Shown: positions 1 through 6,815 of the stretch, piece by piece
Numbering within the stretch: position 1 is the first letter of the stretch
Layout: the number at the start of each line of letters is the position of its first letter
From: SAT2750 sp964476375
GTDB lineage: Bacteria > Planctomycetota > Planctomycetia > Pirellulales > Pirellulaceae
Reading direction: 5' to 3'
NCBI GenBank assembly: GCA_964476375.1
Contig: CAYYZW010000181.1
Coordinates: 1 to 8,776, forward strand
DNA: 8,776 nt
Made by a program: the position numbers and the translations under genes
The notes under the pieces: model-generated
Database searches by the model: none
What the model saw: the letters and a program-made list of their open reading frames with translations, nothing else
Told to the model about the DNA's origin: nothing

Positions 1-782
1 GCATGACCAATCCCAATCCCAGGGCACGCCCAACCGACTGGAAACTGGTCCGCAACTGGATTTTTGACCGCGAGGGCGAAAAAGAATTCCTGCGACGGCA
101 GATTTATGCCCTCACCGACTGGGTTCACCACGATGTCCACTTTGCCCTGATGACCGTTTACGAGTGGCCCGGGGATACAAGCGAGGGACCGGCCGACCTG
201 GTCAAGCGGCACGAGAAAGACGTGATGAACTATTACATCGGGACCAGCCGGGACGGGGACAGCTGGGACCTGGACTGGGTTTATGCCGGGAAACCTTTTC
301 TCCCACGCGGCCCGGATGGCAGCTTTGACAAGGACATGATCCTGCCCGCCTCGAGCATCGTCACCCATGCGGACCGGCACTGGATCTATTACTCGGGTGC
401 CAACGAACGGCATGGGACACCGGATGTCTCCTTCCCTCGCGAATGGTTCATTGGTGTCGCCACGCTCCCGCTGGACCGGTTTATCGGGCTGGCAGCGACG
501 GGAGAAGAAACCGGCCAGATCATAACCCGCCCCTTCCCGCTGCAGGGAAACAGGCTGCAGCTGAATATTGCTGCCCCGGAAGGGTCTATCCTGGTCGAGG
601 TGCTCGATATGAACGGGCACCCTCTCCCCGGTTTCTCCGGCCGGCCCTCCCGGCAGCTTGATGAACTCCGGCACCAGCCTCGCTGGAAAAAAAAGACGCT
701 GGCCTCCCTCCAGGGCCAGACGATCCGGTTACGATTCACACTCCAGAAGGCGACCCTCTACAGCTTCCAGGTCCTGCCGTAA
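1..782 (+). CDS. Glycosidase-like five-bladed beta-propeller protein, C-terminal part (5' truncated by window edge)
   Basis: The frame is open at the left edge. The first ATG (position 3) falls inside a conserved-looking 'TNPNPR' stretch rather than at an N-terminus, so this is the last 259 residues of a longer protein. What is visible: propeller-type strands with 'YYIGTSRDGDSWD' (about residues 77-89) and 'ILPASSIVTHADRHWIYYSG' (about 113-132). These resemble the repeated 'SrDG..W' and 'IYYsG' blade motifs of GH32/GH43-like planctomycete glycosidases. From about residue 170 a beta-sandwich module follows, ending in 'LYSFQVLP', which is the usual C-terminal end of that family. The likely role is binding or cleaving glycosidic bonds in an exported polysaccharide-degrading set, but the catalytic acids would lie mostly in the missing N-terminal half and cannot be checked. 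The stop is TAA at 780-782, and the next gene converges on it after 14 bases. Family assignment is from remembered motif patterns; substrate is unknown. Confidence 0.62.
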   Translation, partial: MTNPNPRARPTDWKLVRNWIFDREGEKEFLRRQIYALTDWVHHDVHFALMTVYEWPGDTSEGPADLVKRHEKDVMNYYIGTSRDGDSWDLDWVYAGKPFLPRGPDGSFDKDMILPASSIVTHADRHWIYYSGANERHGTPDVSFPREWFIGVATLPLDRFIGLAATGEETGQIITRPFPLQGNRLQLNIAAPEGSILVEVLDMNGHPLPGFSGRPSRQLDELRHQPRWKKKTLASLQGQTIRLRFTLQKATLYSFQVLP

Positions 783-796
783 CTCCCGGTTCACGA

Positions 797-1789
797 TTAC
801 TTTCGCCGCGAGACCAGTTCGAGCATTTTTTCACCGAGTGCGTCACCGATCAGGAAATAGCTTTCAGCATTGCCAAACCAGTGATGACCATGACCGACGT
901 TGGGAGATTCTCCGGCCGGCCGGGCAAAAGAGGTGGTCTTCACAAAAGCCACATGGCCCTTTAATTCCTTTCGCTCTGATGCGGCCGCCTGGGCCCGGCG
1001 AAGGGCGAGCATGTTCTCGCCCGCCTTCTCCCCCCCGTTCCCCAGCTCACCGATCACGACCGGCAATCGTGGCTCTTTCCAGGCCTCCCGCACGTCCTGG
1101 ACCAGGCAGACCAGGTTGTCCTCGTATTGCTCCAGTGCCTGCTTGTCGAACATGTCGTTCCAGCCCTGCTGCCAGACAAAACCTGCCATCTGATATTGTC
1201 GTCCTGCCAGCTGCGGAAAGTCCGTATCGAGACGTGCCAGTGCCTCCTGCACCTCGGCAAGCATCTTCGTGTAATACTCTCCCGTCTCTCCCCCGGCACG
1301 GGGTGGGCGAAAATCCTTGTAGAGACTCTTGCCGCCCCAGGCCGTTTTGATCAGGACAACCGGCTGGTCATAGTGGTCTCCCACGACGTGCCCAAACTGG
1401 TATTCGGGACCAATATGATGGCGGCCGGGGTAGCCCGCAAAGCCGATCGAGAGACCTCCTTTTTTGACTGCCTCCTCCACCTCCCCATCCTTGACCCGGA
1501 AGCGGACATGGACATCCTCTCTCACCACCCAGTTGCCCTTGTCATCCTGCAGGTGCGCATAGCGGTCCGGGGTTACCGTGTTCTTCATCACGTGAAGCAG
1601 CGTCCCCTTGCCGCCGTTGTAATACTGCGGATGGTCCAGGTCGACCACGCCCTGCCCCTGCATGTTGGACTGGCCGGCAAGCACGAAAACCTGGATCGGC
1701 TTCCGACCGGGCCGCTCCGCTCCCACCCGGGAAACCAGAAAAGACGAGTACAGCACGAGGACCCACACCGCGGTATTCTTCCACTTCAT
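797..1789 (-). CDS. Secreted SASA-domain (DUF303, sialate O-acetylesterase-like) carbohydrate esterase, copy 1
   Basis: This is a 330-residue protein with a Sec-type signal peptide (charged start MKWK, hydrophobic core 7-20, probable cleavage after VGA at 24). The mature part opens directly into the SGNH-type block 'VFVLAGQSNMQG' with nucleophile Ser41. It continues with 'IKTAWGGKSL' (147-156), 'WQQGWND' (206-212) and a C-terminal 'HHW.GNAESYFLIGDA' whose His303 is the likely catalytic histidine. This is the SASA/DUF303 fold, also related to CE6 acetylxylan esterases; such enzymes remove acetyl groups from sugars outside the cytoplasm. The start at 1789 is supported by an AAAGGAGA ribosome site six bases upstream. 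The gene lies 27 bases after its paralogue, so the two are probably co-transcribed. The specific acyl sugar cannot be determined; sialic acid is only the family name, not a prediction. Confidence 0.88.
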   Translation of the reverse strand: MKWKNTAVWVLVLYSSFLVSRVGAERPGRKPIQVFVLAGQSNMQGQGVVDLDHPQYYNGGKGTLLHVMKNTVTPDRYAHLQDDKGNWVVREDVHVRFRVKDGEVEEAVKKGGLSIGFAGYPGRHHIGPEYQFGHVVGDHYDQPVVLIKTAWGGKSLYKDFRPPRAGGETGEYYTKMLAEVQEALARLDTDFPQLAGRQYQMAGFVWQQGWNDMFDKQALEQYEDNLVCLVQDVREAWKEPRLPVVIGELGNGGEKAGENMLALRRAQAAASERKELKGHVAFVKTTSFARPAGESPNVGHGHHWFGNAESYFLIGDALGEKMLELVSRRK

Positions 1790-1795
1790 CGGGCA

Positions 1796-1803
1796 TCTCC
1801 TTT
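1796..1803 (-). promoter_or_regulatory. Shine-Dalgarno site of SASA esterase copy 1
   Basis: On the minus strand AAAGGAGA lies six bases before the ATG at 1789, inside the 27-base gap after the stop of copy 2. It fixes the start of copy 1 and supports its independent ribosome loading within a bicistronic message. Confidence 0.75.
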
Positions 1804-1816
1804 CATCAGCAAGATA

Positions 1817-2773
1817 TTATTTTTCCCTGGTTTTTCCCACCAGAGAGATCATCGCCTTGCCCATCGCATCCCCAATCAGGAAGTGCGTTTCGGCATTGTG
1901 GTTCCAGTGATAACGCTGCCCGGATGGAGATATCTCCGCGGGCCGAAAAAAACCTCTCGTCTCCACGGTGATCACCTTTTCCAGGCGCTCCGACACGGCC
2001 GCCTGGGCGGCCATGATCCCCAGCCGGCGATCAGTTTTTTGGTCAAAGCCGCCAAAGCCACTATTGGCGATAACGACCGGCAAGCCCGGCTTTTTCCATT
2101 CGGTCCGCAGGTCCTTGACCAGGTTGACCAGGTTGTCCTCGTACTGGTCAACCCACTCCTTTTTCAGGCCATCATTCCATCCCTGGTGCCAGCCGAAACC
2201 CGCCATTTCATAACCACGGCCATTGTACGCAGGGAAGTGCTTCTTGAGGTTTGCCAGGACATCCCGTACATGCGTGACCATCTGGGTGTAATAGGGCCCC
2301 AGCTCACCCCCGGAAGACGGGGGGCGAAAATCCACCATCAGGCTCTTGCCGCCCCAGGCGGTCTTGATCAACAGGACCTGGTTTTTCCGTGCCCCGGCAA
2401 CCCGGTGGCCGAACTGGAATTCCGGGCCGATCATGTCCTTCCCGGCCCCGTAGCCAACTCCCAGGTTCCCGGACCGGTCCAGGTACCAAATCCAACAGTC
2501 CGCCCTGGTCAGCCAGTTTCCCTCCCGATCGACCGTGTGAGCAAACAGGGCCGCTGATTCCTTGTTCTTGACCAGGTATTCCAGCGTTCCCTTGCCGCCA
2601 TTCTTTTCCGGCCTGAGCATTACCTTGCCATGTCCCTGCATGTTCGACTGGCCGGCAAGCACGAAAACCTGGACCGGGCTGTCGCCGGGCTGCTTCGCCA
2701 GGACCGGATCCTGCAGCAGCAGGCCCAGCAGGACACCACTCACCAGCCACAGAATGTGTTTTTCCTGCTGCAT
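1817..2773 (-). CDS. Secreted SASA-domain (DUF303, sialate O-acetylesterase-like) carbohydrate esterase, copy 2
   Basis: This is a 318-residue paralogue of the adjacent downstream esterase, with the same blocks in the same order: 'VFVLAGQSNMQG' with nucleophile Ser43, 'IKTAWGGKSL' (136-145), 'GWHQGWND' (194-201), and 'YHWNHNAETHFLIGDAMG' with probable catalytic His289. A signal peptide is visible (MQQEKH, hydrophobic core about 7-20, cleavage near VLA at 26). The open frame extends 56 codons further upstream to 2941, but the ATG at 2773 is chosen for two reasons: AGGAGG lies seven bases before it, and the signal peptide begins there. The upstream extension has no such features and would run into the divergent gene. 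It is the promoter-proximal gene of a two-gene unit. The same biochemical role as copy 1 is inferred (deacylation of exported sugars), with substrate range possibly differing because the insertion between blocks I and II (about residues 50-135) diverges. Confidence 0.88.
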   Translation of the reverse strand: MQQEKHILWLVSGVLLGLLLQDPVLAKQPGDSPVQVFVLAGQSNMQGHGKVMLRPEKNGGKGTLEYLVKNKESAALFAHTVDREGNWLTRADCWIWYLDRSGNLGVGYGAGKDMIGPEFQFGHRVAGARKNQVLLIKTAWGGKSLMVDFRPPSSGGELGPYYTQMVTHVRDVLANLKKHFPAYNGRGYEMAGFGWHQGWNDGLKKEWVDQYEDNLVNLVKDLRTEWKKPGLPVVIANSGFGGFDQKTDRRLGIMAAQAAVSERLEKVITVETRGFFRPAEISPSGQRYHWNHNAETHFLIGDAMGKAMISLVGKTREK

Positions 2774-2780
2774 CAAAATC

Positions 2781-2786
2781 CCTCCT
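2781..2786 (-). promoter_or_regulatory. Shine-Dalgarno site deciding the start of SASA esterase copy 2
   Basis: A perfect AGGAGG on the minus strand is spaced seven bases from the ATG at 2773. It is the strongest ribosome site in the window and rules against the longer in-frame start at 2941. Confidence 0.8.
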
Positions 2787-2837
2787 GAAAGCTTGTTTTG
2801 ATCGCCAATGCTCCTCATCATAATACTGCCTGGCAAC

Positions 2838-2852
2838 CTGGAGTACGTCCAG
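2838..2852. repeat. Short dyad in divergent promoter region (possible operator)
   Basis: CTGGA and TCCAG form inverted five-base arms around the spacer GTACG, near the middle of the divergent gap. The size and location suit a dimeric regulator site, but a 5+5 dyad can easily arise by chance, so this is only a candidate. Confidence 0.22.
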
Positions 2853-2906
2853 CTGCCGCCCCATAGCATCTTATAACTTGATTTCCATCCCATGCAGGCA
2901 CCAACC

Positions 2907-4652
2907 ATGAAAAGATCCACCTCCCCCACGAACCTAGCCACACTCCTCGGACAGCTGCTCAGCTGTGGCCCTGCCCGTGCTCAGCAGGTGGAAAGCTACC
3001 AGCTCAGTGAGGATTCGAAGGTGCAGGAGGGTGTCCCCCAGGGACAGATCAAGGGCCCCTTCCGCTGGGACAAAAGCACCCTCTTTCCTGGCACCGTACG
3101 GGATTACTCGATCTATGTGCCGGCCCAGTATGACGCCAAAAAACCCTGCTGCCTGCTGGTCGTGCAGGACGGGCTGCGGAAGGCACAACAATGGAAATTC
3201 CCCACCGTGCTAGACAACCTGATCCACAAGAAACAGGTCCCTCCGATGATTGGTATTTTCATCAGTCCGGGCGTCGTGCCGGCCCCCAGTCCCGATTCAC
3301 AACCACGTTTTAACCGTAGTTTTGAGTATGACGGCCTGGGAGACCGTTATGCACGGTTCCTGATCGAGGAGATCCTGCCCGCTGTCAGTCAGGACTATAA
3401 CATCAGCAGCGACCCCAATGACCGCATGCTTGCCGGCAGCAGCAGTGGCGCGATCTGCGCGTTCACCGCGGCCTGGGAACGGCCCGATGCATTTCGCCGC
3501 GTCTTCAGCGCCGTGGGAACTTATGTTTCGCTCCGGGGGGGGAACGAGTACCCGGCCCTGCTACGGAAGTTCGAGGCCAGGCCGATCCGCATCTTCCTGC
3601 AGGATGGCAGTAACGACCTGGATATTTATGGTGGCAGCTGGTGGGATGCCAACCAAACGATGCTCCATTCGCTCACCTTTGCCGGCTACGATGTCCAGCA
3701 TATCTGGGGAGAGGGTGGACACAACGGGAAGCACTCCACCGCAATCCTGCCCGAGGCCATGCGATGGTTGTGGCGGGACTACCCCAAGCCGATCACCACC
3801 GTGGCAGGAAAAAAACGCCGTACCGACATACTCATCCCGGGTGAGGACTGGGAACTGCTGGGAGAGGGATACACCTATACCGAGGGACCTGCCGTCAATG
3901 CCAGGGGGGAGGTCTTCTTTTCCGACATTCCGGACAGCCGGATTTACCGGATTGGCCTGGATGGAAAGATCACCCTGTTTGCCGACGACACCGAGCGAGC
4001 CAACGGCTTGATGTTCGCAGCGGATGGAAAACTCTATGCCTGCCAGTCCGGTGCCGAGCGAATCGTCCGTTTCACCGAGGACGGGAAAACAGAAACCGTG
4101 CTCGAAGATGTGACTTCCAATGACATCGTGATGCTTCCGTCAGGGGGGTACTTCAGCGACCCCCAGAACAACCGGGTCTGGCATTTCACGCTCGATGGCA
4201 CGAAGAAGGTCGTGGCCGACGAGATCGATTTCCCCAATGGCCTGCATACCTCGATCGACCACGCCTTCCTGCTGGTCAACGACTCCCATGGCCGGTTCAA
4301 TTACTCCTTCCAGGTGCAGCCTGGCGGAAACCTGATCCATCGCCAGCGGTACGGACACCTGCATCGCGGGGACCAGGACAAGGATTGCTGGGCGGACGGG
4401 ATGACCATCGACAGCCAGGGCCGCAGCTACGTTGCCACACGCATCGGCCTGCAGGTCCTGGACCAGCTTGGACGCGTCCACCTGATCATCACCAAGCCCC
4501 AGGCAGCCAAGCTTTCCAATATTGTCTTTGGCGGCCCCAGGCTGGACACGATCTATGCGACCTCGACGGACAAGGTCTACCGGCGAAAGCTCAACGCCCG
4601 GGGCGTGGTCCCCTGGAAAGGGGCGGTCAAGCCACCCAGGCCAGGACTCTAA
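2907..4652 (+). CDS. Exported fusion protein: alpha/beta-hydrolase esterase plus SMP-30/gluconolactonase propeller
   Basis: This is a 581-residue two-domain protein. The N-terminal domain (about 50-290) is a PF00756-type putative esterase, related to enterochelin esterase and esterase D. It has 'YVPAQYD', 'VVQDG', a nucleophile elbow GSSSG (Ser179), 'FLQDGSNDLD' (Asp233 or Asp237) and 'GEGGHNGKH' (His272 or His276). The C-terminal domain (about 315-560) is an SMP-30/gluconolactonase propeller with the metal ligands expected for the family: Glu326 in 'TEGP', Asn405/Asp406, Asn444 in 'FPNG' and Asp497 in 'ADGM'. Both active sites look intact, so the protein may couple ester cleavage to lactone hydrolysis. 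The first 25 residues are a weak signal peptide: either cleaved after ARA, or a lipobox 'LLSC' with Cys20. The start at 2907 (MKR) is chosen over an in-frame ATG at 2892 because of the basic n-region and a weak AGG eight bases upstream; neither start has a strong ribosome site. It ends 11 bases from the convergent SGNH gene. Confidence 0.87.
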   Translation: MKRSTSPTNLATLLGQLLSCGPARAQQVESYQLSEDSKVQEGVPQGQIKGPFRWDKSTLFPGTVRDYSIYVPAQYDAKKPCCLLVVQDGLRKAQQWKFPTVLDNLIHKKQVPPMIGIFISPGVVPAPSPDSQPRFNRSFEYDGLGDRYARFLIEEILPAVSQDYNISSDPNDRMLAGSSSGAICAFTAAWERPDAFRRVFSAVGTYVSLRGGNEYPALLRKFEARPIRIFLQDGSNDLDIYGGSWWDANQTMLHSLTFAGYDVQHIWGEGGHNGKHSTAILPEAMRWLWRDYPKPITTVAGKKRRTDILIPGEDWELLGEGYTYTEGPAVNARGEVFFSDIPDSRIYRIGLDGKITLFADDTERANGLMFAADGKLYACQSGAERIVRFTEDGKTETVLEDVTSNDIVMLPSGGYFSDPQNNRVWHFTLDGTKKVVADEIDFPNGLHTSIDHAFLLVNDSHGRFNYSFQVQPGGNLIHRQRYGHLHRGDQDKDCWADGMTIDSQGRSYVATRIGLQVLDQLGRVHLIITKPQAAKLSNIVFGGPRLDTIYATSTDKVYRRKLNARGVVPWKGAVKPPRPGL

Positions 4653-4663
4653 AGACCCATCCC

Positions 4664-5623
4664 CTAGCGAGACTTGTCGACCAGCCCCGTGATGGTCCTC
4701 TCCAGTTCGGCCACGCTGCGGCGTGCCTCCTCGACTGGAAGCCCCGGCTTCATGCCCGGTCGCTTGTGCCCCACGTGGCTCAGCCAGGATGCATGCATCA
4801 CGGCCCGCCTGGCCTCAAGACTGCCAAACAGTTCCCCGTCCAGCATCGGATCCCACTCCAGGCCCAGTCCCTCGACCACGCCACGTGCAATCACCTGGTG
4901 CCCTTCCACGTTGACGTGGACGCCGTCCGGGGACATCACGAACTCAGGATTCTCCTTCCGCTTGTCGACGGTATAGTTCACCACCGGTGTGTAAACATCC
5001 AGCACCAGGTCGGCCAGTCGCCGCTGGGAGGCAAGCCAGTCGGCATATTTCTTGATCACGTCGTCGTAATCCTCGTAGATGGCAAACCAGGCGTACTTTT
5101 CCGCTCCCGCCGGCAGGAGCTTGCCCGCCAGTTTCAATGGCAGGGGATCAAAAGCGGGCGGCGTCAGCAGGATCAGGCGGGCACCTGATTTCTTCACCGC
5201 CCGGGCGAGCTGTTGCATGCCCTGCTGGTACTTTTCAAATCGTTCCTGGCTAAAGGGATAGTAGATCCCGTCGTTCATCCCGTAACAGGCCACCACCACA
5301 TCCGGCCTGGTCTTTTCCAGTGCCCGTGCCAGGCGTTCATGAACATTCGGCCTCGGAAACGGGTGGTCCGGTTCCGAGAGCCCCGTGCAGCCCTCGCTGG
5401 GAAGCCCCAGGTTGATCACCTCCACCGGGTCTCCCTCGACCTGTAAACGCAGGTGGGCCTCCACGTAGCTGACGAAATGGCCCGCTGCCGTGATCGAGTC
5501 TCCCAGGAAAACGACCCGGTCACCCGGCCTGATAATCGGTTTTGCCTGCAGCGCACTCCCGCCCGCAAAGACGATGACAGCGACCGCCAGGATCCATTTT
5601 TGCTGGTGTCTTCGACCTTTCAT
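4664..5623 (-). CDS. Secreted SGNH/GDSL-family esterase with 'HVGHKRP' C-terminal tail
   Basis: This is a 319-residue protein with a clear signal peptide (MKGRRHQQK, hydrophobic 10-22, cleavage near LQA at 27). All SGNH blocks are present: 'VVFLGDSIT' with nucleophile Ser43, 'NLGLPSEG' with oxyanion Gly73, 'YGMNDG' with Asn117, and 'SPDGVHVN' with the Asp233/His236 pair. This supports an active esterase or acylhydrolase acting outside the cytoplasm. After the catalytic core comes an extension of about 60 residues (258-319) containing 'ASWLSHVGHKRPGM', a motif I associate with planctomycete members of the family and probably part of the fold rather than a separate domain. The start is supported by AAAGGAG ten bases upstream (5634-5640). 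The gene lies 26 bases downstream of the SMP-30 gene and is probably co-transcribed with it. The substrate is not predictable; acetylated polysaccharide is an inference from context. Confidence 0.88.
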   Translation of the reverse strand: MKGRRHQQKWILAVAVIVFAGGSALQAKPIIRPGDRVVFLGDSITAAGHFVSYVEAHLRLQVEGDPVEVINLGLPSEGCTGLSEPDHPFPRPNVHERLARALEKTRPDVVVACYGMNDGIYYPFSQERFEKYQQGMQQLARAVKKSGARLILLTPPAFDPLPLKLAGKLLPAGAEKYAWFAIYEDYDDVIKKYADWLASQRRLADLVLDVYTPVVNYTVDKRKENPEFVMSPDGVHVNVEGHQVIARGVVEGLGLEWDPMLDGELFGSLEARRAVMHASWLSHVGHKRPGMKPGLPVEEARRSVAELERTITGLVDKSR

Positions 5624-5649
5624 CCCACTCCCACTCCTTTCATCGGCCC

Positions 5650-6705
5650 TTACTTGGAGGCCGGCAACTGGTATCCATGCGTGTTGAGTCGAACCCGGTA
5701 CAGGCTCTGCCCGGCAGTAACATACAACAGGTTCGAGTCGTCACCCCGTCCAAAGCCGACGTTGGTTGGCACCTCGGTCTCCAGGTAAGCAAGTTCCTTT
5801 CCCTTGGGCGAGTAAAAACAGATACCAGGTCGGCTTTCTGCCCGCACCGCCACGACCAGGTTGCCATCCGCATCACAGACCAGGCCGTCCGGACCATCCT
5901 CGGGTGCATAATCGACCAGCGTCTCCCGGAAAGTCGCGGTGCCATCCTCGTGGAGGTCATAGGCCATCAGGGCCATGTTTCCCTTCCGCAGCGACTCTGC
6001 CACGGCGACCGGCCCTTCCGCTTCTTCATCCTTGGCCAAACGTTCAATGGCCGTGGCACCATTGTCATTGCTGACCACGTAAAGGCTTTTCTGGTCCGGT
6101 GAAACGCACACGCCGTTGGGCTTCCCCGCATCCGAAATGATCCGGTGGATCGTGCCATCGGGGTCCAGGCGATAAACCCCCATCACCGCCTGGTCAATCG
6201 CTTCATGACCCAGGTAGCGGGGATCACTAAAGTAAAGACGTCCCTTTTCATCGATCGTGACATCATTGGGAGAGTTGAGTCGTCGGCCCTCGTAACTGTG
6301 GGCAATGATGTAACTCATGCCTGTCTTCATATCGGTGCGGATCACCCGGCGGCCCCCATGGTCCGCCCCCTCGCAAATTAGCATGTCCCCCCGGCTATCA
6401 AACTTGATACCGTTGGACATCCCGCTGGGCGACCGAAAGATCGTCGTCTTGCTGGTGGCCGGATCGAATTTCCAGATATGCCCGGCATGGATCGCGCCGG
6501 TCTCCAGCACCGCCTGGTGGGAAAACGTGATATCGCTGAAGTAGACCATGCCATCCGGAGCAACCGCCACTCCCTCGGTCAGCGTGATTCCCTCAAACAG
6601 TTTTTCCAGCGTGGCATTCTTGGGAATAATCGGCTCGGCTGCTTTCAGCGTGCCGACCATGGCCGTAAAAACAAACAGCATCAACAGGGGGTAACGACAT
6701 TTCAT
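5650..6705 (-). CDS. Secreted SMP-30/gluconolactonase-like beta-propeller
   Basis: This is a 351-residue six-bladed propeller of the SMP-30/gluconolactonase/LRE family. Metal-site residues are in place: Glu44 in 'TEGVAV', Asn147/Asp148 in 'SPNDVTID', Asn197 in 'KPNGV' and Asp273 in 'GPDGL'. Blade motifs such as 'GRLYFSDPRY' and 'LYVVSND' are visible. The expected reaction is Ca2+ or Zn2+-dependent hydrolysis of a sugar lactone, but family members vary in substrate. The signal peptide MKCRYPLLMLFVF..., cleaved near residue 22-23, places it outside the cytoplasm. The frame is open 25 codons further upstream, but the start at 6705 is chosen because AGGAG lies six bases before it and the signal peptide begins there. 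It is followed by the SGNH esterase after 26 bases. It is clearly distinct from the SMP-30 domain of the nearby fusion protein (different blade sequences and insertions), so it is not a recent copy. Confidence 0.88.
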   Translation of the reverse strand: MKCRYPLLMLFVFTAMVGTLKAAEPIIPKNATLEKLFEGITLTEGVAVAPDGMVYFSDITFSHQAVLETGAIHAGHIWKFDPATSKTTIFRSPSGMSNGIKFDSRGDMLICEGADHGGRRVIRTDMKTGMSYIIAHSYEGRRLNSPNDVTIDEKGRLYFSDPRYLGHEAIDQAVMGVYRLDPDGTIHRIISDAGKPNGVCVSPDQKSLYVVSNDNGATAIERLAKDEEAEGPVAVAESLRKGNMALMAYDLHEDGTATFRETLVDYAPEDGPDGLVCDADGNLVVAVRAESRPGICFYSPKGKELAYLETEVPTNVGFGRGDDSNLLYVTAGQSLYRVRLNTHGYQLPASK

Positions 6706-6711
6706 GGAACG

Positions 6712-6723
6712 CTCCTCGCGAGG
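6712..6723 (-). promoter_or_regulatory. Shine-Dalgarno site of the SMP-30 gene embedded in a 10-base palindrome
   Basis: AGGAG (6716-6712 on the minus strand) lies six bases before the ATG at 6705. It overlaps the perfect self-complementary decamer CCTCGCGAGG at 6714-6723. The site settles the start codon. The palindrome could influence ribosome access or be a protein site, although a ten-base palindrome in GC-rich DNA may be coincidental. Confidence 0.5.
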
Positions 6724-6730
6724 GTGCTCA

Positions 6731-6750
6731 GGGGGATATCTCAATCCCCC
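6731..6750 (-). other. Stem-loop in the presumed 5' leader of the SMP-30 gene
   Basis: GGGGGAT (6731-6737) and ATCCCCC (6744-6750) are perfect inverted arms of seven bases around a six-base loop, ending about 25 bases upstream of the SMP-30 start codon. No T-run follows on either strand, so it is not a typical intrinsic terminator. It may be a leader structure or mRNA-stability element for the SMP-30/SGNH unit. Confidence 0.4.
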
Positions 6751-6815
6751 CAAGGTAGCGAATATATCGCGCCGCTGCATCTTCCCGCTGTCAGATTGGC
6801 GGGGCTGGGATCGTG

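Larger units (their letters stand above)
2774..2906. promoter_or_regulatory. Divergent intergenic region with presumed back-to-back promoters
   Basis: These 133 bases separate the leftward esterase pair from the rightward esterase/SMP-30 fusion gene, so promoters for both must lie here or overlap the gene starts. It is the AT-richer part of the neighbourhood. Possible -10-like hexamers are TATAAC at 2872-2877 (+) and TATTAT at 2825-2820 (-), but neither has a convincing -35 box at 17 bases. The region is supported by gene orientation; the promoter elements themselves are not secure. A shared regulator for both directions is possible but unproven. Confidence 0.5.

Noticed and set aside
783..796. 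Bidirectional terminator between the convergent glycosidase and SASA genes
   Set aside because: The 14-base gap shows no inverted repeat or T-run; nothing supports a terminator there.
2118..2140. Short direct repeat 'gaccaggtt' as a regulatory or mobile-element repeat
   Set aside because: It encodes the repeated 'NLVNLV' residues of the esterase and is explained by the coding sequence.
1127..2557. A 476-residue open frame on the plus strand, antisense to both SASA esterases
   Set aside because: It runs across two well-supported genes and their intergenic gap, has no ribosome site or recognisable domain, and has the low-complexity His/Pro/Arg-rich look of an antisense shadow in GC-rich coding DNA.
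2774..2941. Longer N-terminus for SASA copy 2 starting at 2941
   Set aside because: The extension would overlap the divergent fusion gene and bury the signal peptide, whereas the ATG at 2773 has a perfect AGGAGG and starts a signal peptide.
4610..4623. CCCCT-GGAA-AGGGG hairpin near the end of the fusion gene as a terminator
   Set aside because: It lies about 30 bases inside the coding region and no T-run follows, so it is more likely a by-product of the coding sequence.
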